NCBI GenBank assembly: GCA_018814355.1
Contig: JAHIZT010000109.1
Location: 1-36,082, forward strand
Reading direction: 5' to 3'
Source: Candidatus Thermoplasmatota archaeon
GTDB lineage: Archaea; Thermoplasmatota; Thermoplasmata; UBA10834
DNA length: 36,082 nucleotides
Shown: positions 20,962 to 30,179 of the stretch, piece by piece
How the letters are laid out: every line of letters starts with the position of its first letter
How positions within the stretch are numbered: the stretch's first letter is position 1
Notes under the pieces: generated by a model
Databases searched by the model: none
What the model was told of the DNA's origin: nothing
Seen by the model: only the letters and a program-made list of their open reading frames with translations
Translations under genes and position numbers: made by a program

Positions 20962-23862
20962 TTGAACGGACTTGGCCAGCTCCTGATTCTTGTCTTGGTC
21001 TCCCTCGCCGTCATCGGAGTATTGGCGGCCAGGAGGAAGACCCTCGCCAAGATGTCGATGAGAAACATCGTGAGGAAGAAGAGGTACACGATCCTTGTCG
21101 TGTCCGGACTGCTGGTTTCAACGGCAATGATCTCGGGTTCCCTCGTGGTTGCTGACACTCTTGACTACATAATCAAGCAGGACACTTTCGACTCGACCGG
21201 CAATGTCGACGAAGTCGTGTCCATCTTGGACGATGCCGGCAGGTACACCTACTTCAACCAGTCTGTGGCCTACGACCTCATCTCTCTCGTGGACTCCGGG
21301 TCCATGAGGTACGTCGACGGGGCAGCTCCTGCGATCAGAGAGGGAGTGACTGTGATCAATCCAACGACTGGCGCGTCTGCCCCGACGGGTATGATCTTCG
21401 GATTCAATCCGGATCACCATCTCGACACGCTCCTGAAGGCCGATGGCTCACAGATATCCGGAACGGACATCAGCGGAGGCATGGCGGTCATCAACAAAGA
21501 GATGGCGGACAAGATTGAGGCTGTGGTCGGCGACACAGTGCTCGTGATCCAGCAATCCGGCATCCCTACTCAACTCCGAGTGTCTGCCGTCGCGAAGGAT
21601 ACAGGAATGGCACTGTGGCGAGGGACCGAGACACTGTTCGTGGACATCTCGTTCGCCCAGTCGTTATACTCACAGCCTGGGCTGATCAACAGCCTGGACG
21701 TCTCCAACAAGGGAGGCATCGAGTCTGGCTACAAGGTCGCAGACCAGGCGATTCAAGAACTTAGAGAGAAGCTGCCCTCAGGATACGATTTCGATTTCTG
21801 GGCTATCAAGGCAGACGGGATCAAAGCTGCTCAGCAGACTTCCGACCAGGTCTCCCAAATCTTCATCATAATGAGCTCGTTCGCGATCATAGCCGGTGTG
21901 GCACTCATCATCAACATCTTTGTAATGCTGGCCGAGGAGAGGAAGCCTGAGATGGGCATCTCCAGGGCAATAGGCATGCAGAGACGTGACCTCACGCAGA
22001 GCTTCATGTTCGAGGGGGTCGTCTACGCCCTGCTCGCGTCCGTCGTTGGCGCGTTCGCGGGCCTTGCCGTCGCGAGCCTGATGATAGTGCTGTTCTCGTC
22101 GGTCTTCACAGGATCGGGAATGACCTGGTCCCTACACTTCACCTGGGCCAGCCTGGTGGTCGCAGCCTGTGCGGGTTTCTTGATAACGCTCCTTACCGTC
22201 GCGGTTGCGTCGTGGCGCGTTAGCAAGCTCAACATAGTGCGAGCCATCAGGGACATCCCGGAGCCGATGCTGACCAAGTCGGAGAAGAGGTATATCGTCC
22301 CAGGCATCGTTCTGGCGGTGCTGGGATTGCTGATGACGCTCCAAGGAGCGGCGTCGTTGCAGGTCGCCTGGACCACGCTCGGCCCATGCCTCATGGCCCT
22401 CGGCGGCGCCATGGTGTCCCTCCGGTTCGTGGGGCCACGCGTACCCTTCTCAATCGTCGGTGCCTTCATGATATACTGGCAGACTGACCCATTCGACATA
22501 AACGGGAGGCTCTTCGGCAACTTGTCGGGCGGGATCGAGATGTTCATCGTCTCCGGCCTCGTGCTCGTGACCGGAGGAGTCCTACTGGCTATGTTCAACA
22601 GCGACCTCATGCTGGCGGGTCTTGTGGCGTTCTTCGGCAGACGGAAATCACTCCTGCCGGTCTTCAGGACGGCCATCAGCTACCCGATGAACAAGAAGTT
22701 CAGGACGGCGCTGTCTCTGTTCATCTTCTCATTGATCATGTTCACGGTTGTCGTCATCGCAATGATAGCGTCCTTCCAGAGGGAGAGCGTGGACACCATA
22801 GCTCAGAAGTACTCGGGCGGCTTCGAAATCATCGGCTTCTCGATGAGGAACATACGCGTGGAGAACGTCACTGCTGGGATGGTGAGCGTCAACGACGCGC
22901 TGGGAGAGAACGCGGTGAAGAACATCGAGACAGCGACCACGGCCCCGATCGACCTCATGAAGATTGGAGACAACGAGTCGAATCCTTCGACTCTGATAGG
23001 GTTCAGCGACTCCATGCTGTCTGCTGGAGACTTCTCCCTGCAGAAGCGAGCCGAGGGATACGCCACCGACGCCGATGTTTGGAAGGCGATTTCCTCGGAT
23101 CCTACGCTCGCCGTCATGGACGGGAGTGTTGTGTCTCAGATTTACGGACCTCAGTACGGAACGTTCTTCGTAGACGTAGGCGACCAGATAAGTGTGGAGT
23201 TTCAGAACGGGAATTCGACTCGAGTGACCGTGGTCGGAATCATGGACCAGATATTCCTCCAAGGAGTGTTCACATCGGCAACGTACGTGGTCTCTGGAGC
23301 TGTCCACGTAGACACGAACATCTTCTACGTCGCCACATCGCTCAGCTCCTCGCTGACCGACGCCGACGTCGCCAAGCAGCTTGAGAAGCAGTTCGTGGAA
23401 TACGGATTCATGACATTCGTGATCAAGGACACCGTAGAGGAGTTCATGAGCACCGTCTCATCCATAATGCAGCTCATGGAGGTGTTCCTGGGCATAGGCC
23501 TCGTCGTCGGTATAGCTGGCCTGGGGATAATAACGATAAGGAACGTCACGGAGAGGCGTCAGGAGATTGGCGTCATGCGGGCGATAGGGTTCCAGCGCCG
23601 GATGATACTAGAGGTGTTCCTGCTGGAGACATCGTTCGTCTCGCTCCTGGGAATCGTCCTCGGCGTGCTCCTCGGCCTCGTGCTCTCATGGAGGATGTAC
23701 GATTGGGGAGGGTTCTCTGAGAACTCGCCGTTTGTCATCCCGTGGGGCGAGATACTGCTGCTCATAACAATCGCGTTCGCCATCACGCTGGTTTCGACGC
23801 TCCCGCCGTCGCGGAAAGCCTCCAGACTGGCCCCGGCTGAGGCTTTAAGAAAGATAGACTGA
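20962..23862 (+). CDS. Large FtsX-type ABC permease with two MacB/FtsX modules
   Basis: This 966-residue membrane protein pairs with the upstream ATPase. Two modules are visible. Module one has an N-terminal TM near residues 43-62, an extracytoplasmic MacB-like domain (about 65-290) and three TMs with the FtsX pattern (EERKPEMGISRAIGMQRRDL near 330-349). A hydrophobic linker (about 445-560) follows. Module two has a TM near 580-605, a second extracytoplasmic domain and FtsX TMs with ERRQEIGVMRAIGFQRRMI. The architecture fits LolCE/MacB-like mechanotransmission transporters rather than solute importers. The cargo is unknown; there is no adjacent binding protein or adaptor. Confidence 0.88.
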   Translation: MNGLGQLLILVLVSLAVIGVLAARRKTLAKMSMRNIVRKKRYTILVVSGLLVSTAMISGSLVVADTLDYIIKQDTFDSTGNVDEVVSILDDAGRYTYFNQSVAYDLISLVDSGSMRYVDGAAPAIREGVTVINPTTGASAPTGMIFGFNPDHHLDTLLKADGSQISGTDISGGMAVINKEMADKIEAVVGDTVLVIQQSGIPTQLRVSAVAKDTGMALWRGTETLFVDISFAQSLYSQPGLINSLDVSNKGGIESGYKVADQAIQELREKLPSGYDFDFWAIKADGIKAAQQTSDQVSQIFIIMSSFAIIAGVALIINIFVMLAEERKPEMGISRAIGMQRRDLTQSFMFEGVVYALLASVVGAFAGLAVASLMIVLFSSVFTGSGMTWSLHFTWASLVVAACAGFLITLLTVAVASWRVSKLNIVRAIRDIPEPMLTKSEKRYIVPGIVLAVLGLLMTLQGAASLQVAWTTLGPCLMALGGAMVSLRFVGPRVPFSIVGAFMIYWQTDPFDINGRLFGNLSGGIEMFIVSGLVLVTGGVLLAMFNSDLMLAGLVAFFGRRKSLLPVFRTAISYPMNKKFRTALSLFIFSLIMFTVVVIAMIASFQRESVDTIAQKYSGGFEIIGFSMRNIRVENVTAGMVSVNDALGENAVKNIETATTAPIDLMKIGDNESNPSTLIGFSDSMLSAGDFSLQKRAEGYATDADVWKAISSDPTLAVMDGSVVSQIYGPQYGTFFVDVGDQISVEFQNGNSTRVTVVGIMDQIFLQGVFTSATYVVSGAVHVDTNIFYVATSLSSSLTDADVAKQLEKQFVEYGFMTFVIKDTVEEFMSTVSSIMQLMEVFLGIGLVVGIAGLGIITIRNVTERRQEIGVMRAIGFQRRMILEVFLLETSFVSLLGIVLGVLLGLVLSWRMYDWGGFSENSPFVIPWGEILLLITIAFAITLVSTLPPSRKASRLAPAEALRKID

Positions 23863-23890
23863 TACCCTCTGGCTGGTAACTACAACACGG

Positions 23891-23898
23891 ATAATATT
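23891..23898 (+). promoter_or_regulatory. TATA box of the rib operon
   Basis: ATAATATT is centred about 24-27 nt before the paired ATGs at 23918 and 23921, predicting a leaderless ribB start. I see no riboswitch-like leader. Confidence 0.5.
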
Positions 23899-23917
23899 CT
23901 CGGCCTTTATGCGCGAG

Positions 23918-24628
23918 ATGATGGCTTCAGCTGCCGTGATGAAGGCGCTCCAGGAACTCAAGCAGGGCCGCATCGTGTTAGTCTACGACGCAGATGGCCG
24001 CGAGGAGGAGACCGACATGGTCGTCGCCTCGGAGTTCGTCGCACCCGCGGTCATCAGGCTCCTCAGGAAGGATGCTGGTGGCCTGATCTGCACCACTGCA
24101 GACACCAGGATCCAGCGCGCCCTCGGCCTCCCGTTCCTCACTGAGCTCTTCCTCGGAATGGCCGAGCATTATCCAGTCATGCGAAGCCTAATCCCCAACG
24201 ACATCCCATACGATGTGAAGTCAGCATTCGGAATCACGATCAACCACAGGAAGACTTTCACTGGAATAACGGACAACGACCGCGCCCTCACTGTCAAGGA
24301 GTTCGCGGAGCTGTCGAAGCGCGCCCTCACTTCCGAGGACGGATGGGCGAAGAGGGAGTTCGGGAAGTGTTTCAGGGCACCCGGGCACATACATCTACTG
24401 AATACTTCCGAGCGCATACTTGAGACGCGGCTCGGGCATACAGAATTAGCGACTGCGCTTGTGATCATGGCGGGGCTGGTTCCCTCCGCAACCGTCTGCG
24501 AGATGATGGGCGAAGATGGAAAGGCACTCTCGAAGGAGGAGGCAAAAGCCTATGCGAAGAAGCAGGGGCTCGTGTTCCTAGAGGGAGCTCAGGTCGTCGA
24601 TGCCTGGAAAGAGTCCGGGAAAAGGTGA
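23918..24628 (+). CDS. ribB: 3,4-dihydroxy-2-butanone 4-phosphate synthase
   Basis: RibB converts ribulose 5-phosphate to the four-carbon unit of riboflavin plus formate. The protein has the DREEETDMVVASE block (written here as GREEETDMVVASEF), with the acidic metal-binding loop near residues 27-33, DNDRALTV, and RAPGHIHLL with the catalytic His. A late RLGHTELATALVIMAGL segment completes the family pattern. Starting at ATG 23918 it has 236 residues; an ATG at 23909 lies too close to the TATA box. There is no fused GTP cyclohydrolase II domain, as usual in archaea. It is the first gene of the riboflavin/FAD operon. Confidence 0.93.
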   Translation: MMASAAVMKALQELKQGRIVLVYDADGREEETDMVVASEFVAPAVIRLLRKDAGGLICTTADTRIQRALGLPFLTELFLGMAEHYPVMRSLIPNDIPYDVKSAFGITINHRKTFTGITDNDRALTVKEFAELSKRALTSEDGWAKREFGKCFRAPGHIHLLNTSERILETRLGHTELATALVIMAGLVPSATVCEMMGEDGKALSKEEAKAYAKKQGLVFLEGAQVVDAWKESGKR

Positions 24629-24634
24629 GCGTTC

Positions 24635-25551
<917 letters not shown>

Positions 25552-25561
25552 GGATCGAGAA

Positions 25562-25568
25562 AGGAGGT
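25562..25568 (+). promoter_or_regulatory. Strong Shine-Dalgarno site before ribH
   Basis: AGGAGGT lies 6 nt before the ATG at 25575 in the 23-nt gap after ribC, the strongest ribosome-binding site I noticed in the window. It may raise output of this multimeric enzyme relative to upstream genes. Confidence 0.65.
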
Positions 25569-25574
25569 AGTCAT

Positions 25575-25988
25575 ATGGCAGGAAGAATGAAGATAGGCAT
25601 CGTCTGCAGCGAGTACAACTTCGACATCACGCAGATGATGCTGGAGAGGGCAAAGGAGCACGCGAAATTCTTGGACGTTGAGGTGGCCAAGGTCGTCATG
25701 ACGCCGGGAGTCTACGACATCCCGCTCGCCGTCAAGAGGCTCGTGAAGGACAAGAACATCGATGGAGTCGTGACCATAGGCGCGGTCATCGAGGGCGAGA
25801 CGGAGCACGACCAGATCATCATCGGCCAGGCAGCCAGGAAGATCACGGACCTCGCGGTGGAGTACGAGAAGCCGATCAGTCTTGGCATCTCAGGGCCGGG
25901 GATGACGAGGCTGCAGGCTGAGGACAGGATCGAGAGGGCCAAGGACGCCGTCGAGTCCGTCGTGAAGCAGTGGAAGGCCATGAAGTAG
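25575..25988 (+). CDS. ribH: 6,7-dimethyl-8-ribityllumazine synthase
   Basis: RibH condenses the RibB product with the pyrimidine intermediate to give lumazine. The 137-residue protein has the substrate-binding EYNFDIT near residue 13, VVMTPGVYDIPLAVKRL, and GAVIEGETEHDQII with the catalytic His. It is at the normal short archaeal length. It is the last gene of the rib operon. No riboflavin kinase, pyrimidine reductase or GTP cyclohydrolase gene is in the window. Confidence 0.94.
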   Translation: MAGRMKIGIVCSEYNFDITQMMLERAKEHAKFLDVEVAKVVMTPGVYDIPLAVKRLVKDKNIDGVVTIGAVIEGETEHDQIIIGQAARKITDLAVEYEKPISLGISGPGMTRLQAEDRIERAKDAVESVVKQWKAMK

Positions 25989-26006
25989 GCCGTCAATCGG
26001 ATAATC

Positions 26007-26014
26007 TATAATAA
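26007..26014 (+). promoter_or_regulatory. TATA box of the PUA/PP-loop fusion gene
   Basis: TATAATAA is centred 26 nt before the GTG at 26036, predicting a leaderless GTG-start message. Confidence 0.65.
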
Positions 26015-26035
26015 GGCCATTCACTCCGGAGTCCC

Positions 26036-27949
26036 GTGGGCGCAATCATACTGGGCAAGATCCATTTGCGCTGGTGCGACAGCTGCAATCTGCCAGTTCT
26101 AGAGCAAGCGTCGTGCGGAATCTGTGGAGGCAAGACCAGACAGGTTGAACTCACGCCTCCTGGAGATGCCCGCCCTGCATTCGAATCCGACATCACGAGG
26201 ATTAGGAAGCTCATAGATGATCAGTTCGGGAAAGGCGTTGGACGGGCCGTTATCCCTGACGGACGGATCGTGCTTCTCAACAAGGCGCCGGACATCGATC
26301 GGATGGACGAGATCATCCTCGATGGAGAGGTCGTCGGAGCGGTCAGATTCATTCTGCTGGATGGAGAGAGGTTTCTTCCACGGCCCATCAGCGCTGAGCG
26401 GATCGCACCCCATGTGAAGAAGAGCTGGGTCAGAATCGACCCTGTTGCGGCCGAGGCTGTCCGCATGAAGAAAGCGAGCACGCTCGCGGTGGGCGTCCTA
26501 GAGTGCGATCGGGAGATCGAGCCTGGTAAGGAAGTTCTTGTTCTGGACCAGGAAGGAGGAGCAGTATCCGTGGGCGTCGCAAAGATGTCGTCCTCAGAGA
26601 TGATGGCGCACAAACGCGGAACTGCAGTAAAGACGCGTTGGAGCGTCAGTGGGATGCCGTCCAAGACGATTCAGAAAGCTGCGGGATGGGGCGATGTTAT
26701 TGCCGCGAACCGCGAAGTCATCTCCCGGCGCGTTCAAGAAGCAAAGAAGTTCATTCTCAAGATCATCGAAGAGAGCAAGCTGCCCGTTGCGGTCTCCTAC
26801 AGTGGTGGGAAGGACAGCCTGGCAACGCTCCTCCTCGTACTCGAAGCTGGCATCAGGCCAAAGCTCATCTTCGTTGACACTGGTCTGGAATTCGAAGAGA
26901 CGAAGAGAAACGTCGTGGAGACCGCAGAGATTCACAATCTTGAGCTCGTCGTTGAGAGCGCGGGCGAATCGTTCTGGAAGAACCTGGACCACTTCGGTCC
27001 TCCGGCAAAAGATTTCCGGTGGTGTTGCAAGACATGCAAACTCGGACCCGCGACCCAGCTGATACAGAAGAACTTCCCCGAGGGAGTCCTGTCGTTCATC
27101 GGTCAAAGGGCTTACGAGTCTCAGCAGAGAGCGGAGAAGAGCAAGGTCTGGCGGAACCCTTGGACTCCCAACCAACTCGCCGCGTCACCGATACAGAAAT
27201 GGTCCGCGCTTCATGTCTGGATATACCTGTTTTCAAAAGGCGCGAAAGTGAATCCTCTGTACGCTGAGGGGCTGGAGAGGATCGGGTGCTTCATGTGTCC
27301 AGCCACAGATCTGGCCGAGCTCAGGAAGGTCAGGGATATCAGCCCACAGTATGCGCGCTGGCAAGGATTCCTTGAGGAGTTCGCTGAAAAGAACGGGAGG
27401 CCCTCAGCGTGGCTCGAGTATGACCTCTGGCGCTGGAAGAGGATTCCCAAGTCCGTACTCGACGAGCTCGCCCCGATAGGGGAGGGAATATCGGCGTTAG
27501 CCATTCCGGCTCCGGAGTCCGCCCAACTCGAATTCAGGAGCACAAGCGGCTACAGTCCCTGCGTCGAGGGTCTGAGCATGGAGGGCGTGTTCAGCAGACC
27601 ACTCCCCATGGACAGGGTCGCCAACATGCTCAGCATAATTGGCCCAGTCACCACGTCACCAGACATGAACATCGCCGAGGTCCGGTCGATCACGGTCTTC
27701 TCCGAGGGTCCGGTGATGGTCAAGGCCAGGGACGAGAATGAGCTCCGAGAGAAAGCATCCATGCTCAGGGAGGTCGTCTTCCGGGCGGTCAACTGCGCGG
27801 GATGCGGGATATGTACAGTCAGATGCAAGAACGGTGCACTTCATCTAGATGGACAGGTCATTATTGACCTAAAGAAGTGCAATCATTGCGGCGCCTGTCT
27901 TGGCCCTTGCCCAGCAGTCAAGTTCCGTGAAGACGAGTTGGATATCTAG
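26036..27949 (+). CDS. Zinc ribbon-PUA-PAPS reductase-like PP-loop-ferredoxin fusion
   Basis: The 637-residue protein combines four parts. An N-terminal zinc ribbon has C14, C17, C27, C30. A PUA-like RNA-binding domain spans about residues 128-205. A PAPS-reductase-family PP-loop domain has SGGKDS at 256-261, the adenylating core. A C-terminal 2x[4Fe-4S] ferredoxin has C587/590/593/597 and C615/618/621/625. Within the PP-loop part, C330-C331 and C418-x-x-C421 match the CC...CxxC cluster motif of APS reductases, but I find no ECGLH catalytic tail. Annotators usually call such proteins PAPS reductase; the PUA domain suggests RNA as substrate. Its stop shares CTAG with the convergent gene. Confidence 0.85.
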   Translation: MGAIILGKIHLRWCDSCNLPVLEQASCGICGGKTRQVELTPPGDARPAFESDITRIRKLIDDQFGKGVGRAVIPDGRIVLLNKAPDIDRMDEIILDGEVVGAVRFILLDGERFLPRPISAERIAPHVKKSWVRIDPVAAEAVRMKKASTLAVGVLECDREIEPGKEVLVLDQEGGAVSVGVAKMSSSEMMAHKRGTAVKTRWSVSGMPSKTIQKAAGWGDVIAANREVISRRVQEAKKFILKIIEESKLPVAVSYSGGKDSLATLLLVLEAGIRPKLIFVDTGLEFEETKRNVVETAEIHNLELVVESAGESFWKNLDHFGPPAKDFRWCCKTCKLGPATQLIQKNFPEGVLSFIGQRAYESQQRAEKSKVWRNPWTPNQLAASPIQKWSALHVWIYLFSKGAKVNPLYAEGLERIGCFMCPATDLAELRKVRDISPQYARWQGFLEEFAEKNGRPSAWLEYDLWRWKRIPKSVLDELAPIGEGISALAIPAPESAQLEFRSTSGYSPCVEGLSMEGVFSRPLPMDRVANMLSIIGPVTTSPDMNIAEVRSITVFSEGPVMVKARDENELREKASMLREVVFRAVNCAGCGICTVRCKNGALHLDGQVIIDLKKCNHCGACLGPCPAVKFREDELDI

Positions 27950-28803
27950 CGGAGAATCGCTTTCAACGCGCCTGTCACTTCGGAGGCGCGTGCTCCCCAT
28001 GGCACTATTGCCACATCCCCCTTGACCTCGTGTCCCTCCTTCACCTTGCAGCATTTTATGAGAAGAGGTCCCTTCAGGCCTTTCTCCCTGGCTATGTCCT
28101 GGGGACACATGTTTATCATGTCGGGCTCGACGCCGTAGATCGCCTTGAATATCCTCGCCGAGAGGCTGCAGCCTATCAGAGTCACTTGTCCAAGCTCCTC
28201 TTGTGTGAGTTCCGGGGTCTCATCCAGATAGAGAACTCGTTTCCCGTGCACAAGGCCAGAGGCTCTGCAAGGGAACATAGTGATCGCTGAGGACGCACTC
28301 TTCGCCAGATCATTTAGGTCGACCTCTTCCGTCCTGAACCTCACATACATGTTCTGGAGATCGGTCTCGAGGGAGCTCGTCACCAGGCCAACCAGCTTTG
28401 AGGGGCTCGGCGGAACCACATCGAATACTGTCAGCTCATACGGTGGCTCATCAATGAAGAATGAGACGTGCTCTGCCTTTCCCTTCACGACGATGCATTT
28501 GGTCCCCGCCTTTTCGCGTAGTGCACCCATTGAGCTGGCTGACAGGACGTCTTTGGTCGGATCTTCCACGAATCGAGTGTCGTGAGGAAGGGACAGAATA
28601 TGGACTGACGCAATCTCCTGGAGAACATCGTTCGACGGCTTTCTCACAATCAGAGCCACCGCCCAATCACTCCCCGAGTTGAAGACGTAATATCGGGTCC
28701 GGATGTACGCCCTCTTTCCTTTGAGGAACGATTTGATGCTCTCCTGGGTCAGCTCGAAGTTGACCTTCTTGACGCTGACTTCCTTGCAGTGCTCTGGGAA
28801 CAT
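27946..28803 (-). CDS. Uncharacterised soluble protein with CPQD and KCCK motifs
   Basis: I do not recognise a function. The 285-residue protein has no TM or signal peptide. The N-terminal half is alpha/beta with YYVFNSGSDWAVALIVRK (about residues 38-55). The C-terminal part contains SARIFKAIYGVEPDMINMCPQDIA and GPLLIKCCKVKEGHEVKGDVAIVPWG, whose cysteines (CP..., KCCK) look designed for metal or redox use. I recall similar proteins in methanogen genomes as a conserved domain of unknown function, but cannot confirm it. A TATA box (28837-28846, minus) precedes the ATG by about 38 nt. Its stop overlaps the stop of the PUA fusion gene by 4 nt. Confidence 0.68.
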   Translation of the reverse strand: MFPEHCKEVSVKKVNFELTQESIKSFLKGKRAYIRTRYYVFNSGSDWAVALIVRKPSNDVLQEIASVHILSLPHDTRFVEDPTKDVLSASSMGALREKAGTKCIVVKGKAEHVSFFIDEPPYELTVFDVVPPSPSKLVGLVTSSLETDLQNMYVRFRTEEVDLNDLAKSASSAITMFPCRASGLVHGKRVLYLDETPELTQEELGQVTLIGCSLSARIFKAIYGVEPDMINMCPQDIAREKGLKGPLLIKCCKVKEGHEVKGDVAIVPWGARASEVTGALKAILR

Positions 28804-28836
28804 GTGGACCTAACGAATGGCCTAGAGTATCGAAGC

Positions 28837-28846
28837 CTATAATAAT
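28837..28846 (-). promoter_or_regulatory. TATA box of the uncharacterised 285-residue protein
   Basis: The minus strand reads TTATTATAGG, centred 38 nt before the ATG at 28803. Confidence 0.55.
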
Positions 28847-28883
28847 CATTGCCGAATGGCAGGCTGGCCCCAGGGACCTCAGA

Positions 28884-28891
28884 TTCAAATA
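28884..28891 (+). promoter_or_regulatory. TATA-like box upstream of a mini-ORF
   Basis: TTCAAATA is centred 30 nt before the ATG at 28918, the same word and spacing as the kor promoter. Confidence 0.4.
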
Positions 28892-28917
28892 CGGAGGCCA
28901 ACAATTGACCAGTCGTA

Positions 28918-29013
28918 ATGAAGCACGATGAGACAGGTCGATTGATCGAGTTCAGAGAATTCCAAGATGGCGTCGTCTACTCCATCCTCAGCAGAGAGTG
29001 GACGAAACGTTGA
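28918..29013 (+). CDS. Possible 31-residue leader or small protein before carA
   Basis: An ATG at 28918 opens 31 codons (MKHDETGRLIEFREFQDG then VVYSILSREWTKR) ending in TGA. It is 30 nt downstream of a TATA-like box, so it could be made from a leaderless RNA. Codons resemble those of neighbouring genes. It contains four arginines, which would interest a carAB leader model because arginine is an end product, but that is speculative. Its end overlaps the first arm of the large hairpin at 29008. Chance is a real alternative at this length. Confidence 0.3.
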   Translation: MKHDETGRLIEFREFQDGVVYSILSREWTKR

Positions 29014-29059
29014 GAGGTTGTCCTGATTCGGATATCCCGTCCACAGGACGTCTCAACGT
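29008..29059 (+). promoter_or_regulatory. Large interrupted hairpin upstream of carA
   Basis: ACGTTGAGA (29008-29016) pairs perfectly with TCTCAACGT (29050-29058). Inside it GTCCTG pairs with CAGGAC. The loop holds GGATATCC (29030-29037). The structure ends about 12 nt before the carA TATA box and could act in RNA from the mini-ORF promoter. Confidence 0.45.
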
Positions 29060-29070
29060 CACAACAACCT

Positions 29071-29097
29071 TCTTTAACCCCGTTCGGAATATCCGAA
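29071..29097 (+). promoter_or_regulatory. carA promoter with palindromic operator
   Basis: TCTTTAACC (29071-29079) is the likely TATA box, 34 nt before the carA ATG. TTCGGA-ATA-TCCGAA (29083-29097) is a perfect 6-bp inverted repeat between box and start site. The similar word TTCGGATATCC occurs at 29027-29037, so two binding sites are possible. Confidence 0.5.
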
Positions 29098-29108
29098 AGG
29101 TCGTGTGA

Positions 29109-30179
29109 ATGAAGGGCTTCCTGGTCCTAGAGGATGGGACAGTTTTTGAGGGGGAGGCCTTCGGTGCTCGCAAGGAAGTCCTTGGAGAGGTCGTTTTCGC
29201 TACAGGGATGACGGGGTACCAGGAGTCTTTGACGGACCCGTCCTATTGCGGTCAGATACTCGCGGCGTCATATCCGTTGATCGGCAACTACGGAGTGAAC
29301 GACATCGATTTCCAGTCCACCAAGGTCCAGGTTTGGGGCTATGTTGTAAAGGAAATATGTGAATCGCCCAGCCATCGTGACTCGCGGACAACAATCCACC
29401 AACTGTTGATCGAAAACGGGATTCCAGGGATCTCAGGCGTCGACACGCGCTCACTTATCAGACGGCTTCGCAACTTCGGAACGATGAAAGGTGGGATCTC
29501 CACGGCCGACCCAGAACGACTGCTGGGAAGAATCCGTGGAATGAGGCATCCCGAAGACACCAACTTGGTCGCCAATGTGAGCACCAAGAAGATCGTGCGG
29601 CATGATCGTGGGAAGCCAAAGACCGTCGCTCTGTTCGACTGTGGGCTCAAATCGAACATCATCGAGGAACTCAGTCAAAGGTTCAATGTCATTCAGCTGC
29701 CGTTCGACACCACTGAGAAGACTGTGAGAGATCTCGAGCCGGACGGGATCTTCATATCCAACGGCCCAGGGAACCCGGCACACCCCGAGATCATGGCGTC
29801 CACAGTGGCTACGCTCGGGGAGCTGAAGGAGGACTTCCCCATGATGGGCATCTGCCTCGGCCATCAGCTTCTCTCGTTGATGTTCGGTTCAAAGACCTAC
29901 AAGCTCAAGTTCGGCCACAGGGGAATCAATCAACCGGTCAAGTTCGAGGGTAAGGTGTACATCACATCGCAGAACCACGGTTTCGCCGTAGACCCAGTAT
30001 CCGCTGAGGAGGCAGGTCTTGAGATCACCGTCACAAACCTGAACGACGGGACGGTAGAGGGAATGCGACATAGAGAGCTGCCGATCTTCTCAGTGCAGTT
30101 CCACCCCGAGGCCCATCCTGGTCCTCAGGACACGGGCTTCCTGTTCGACCGGTTCAGGAAGATGCTGGAGGGAGCCTGA
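29109..30179 (+). CDS. carA: Carbamoyl-phosphate synthase, small (glutaminase) subunit
   Basis: CarA hydrolyses glutamine and channels ammonia to CarB for carbamoyl phosphate, used for arginine and pyrimidines. The 356-residue protein has the N-terminal CPSase small domain (VFATGMTGYQESLTDPSY) and a class I amidotransferase domain with nucleophile C249 in GICLGHQ and H332/E334 in QFHPEAH. Length is normal. The stop overlaps the carB start (TGATG), so both subunits are co-translated. Its upstream region is unusually rich in inverted repeats. Confidence 0.95.
   Translation: MKGFLVLEDGTVFEGEAFGARKEVLGEVVFATGMTGYQESLTDPSYCGQILAASYPLIGNYGVNDIDFQSTKVQVWGYVVKEICESPSHRDSRTTIHQLLIENGIPGISGVDTRSLIRRLRNFGTMKGGISTADPERLLGRIRGMRHPEDTNLVANVSTKKIVRHDRGKPKTVALFDCGLKSNIIEELSQRFNVIQLPFDTTEKTVRDLEPDGIFISNGPGNPAHPEIMASTVATLGELKEDFPMMGICLGHQLLSLMFGSKTYKLKFGHRGINQPVKFEGKVYITSQNHGFAVDPVSAEEAGLEITVTNLNDGTVEGMRHRELPIFSVQFHPEAHPGPQDTGFLFDRFRKMLEGA

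Noticed and set aside
23863-23917. FMN riboswitch before the rib operon
   Set aside because: Only 55 bp separate the permease from ribB, with a TATA box directly at the start. There is no room for a riboswitch.
26036-27949. Simple assimilatory PAPS reductase
   Set aside because: The PUA-like and ferredoxin domains and the missing catalytic Cys tail argue against this. No sulfate-assimilation genes are nearby.
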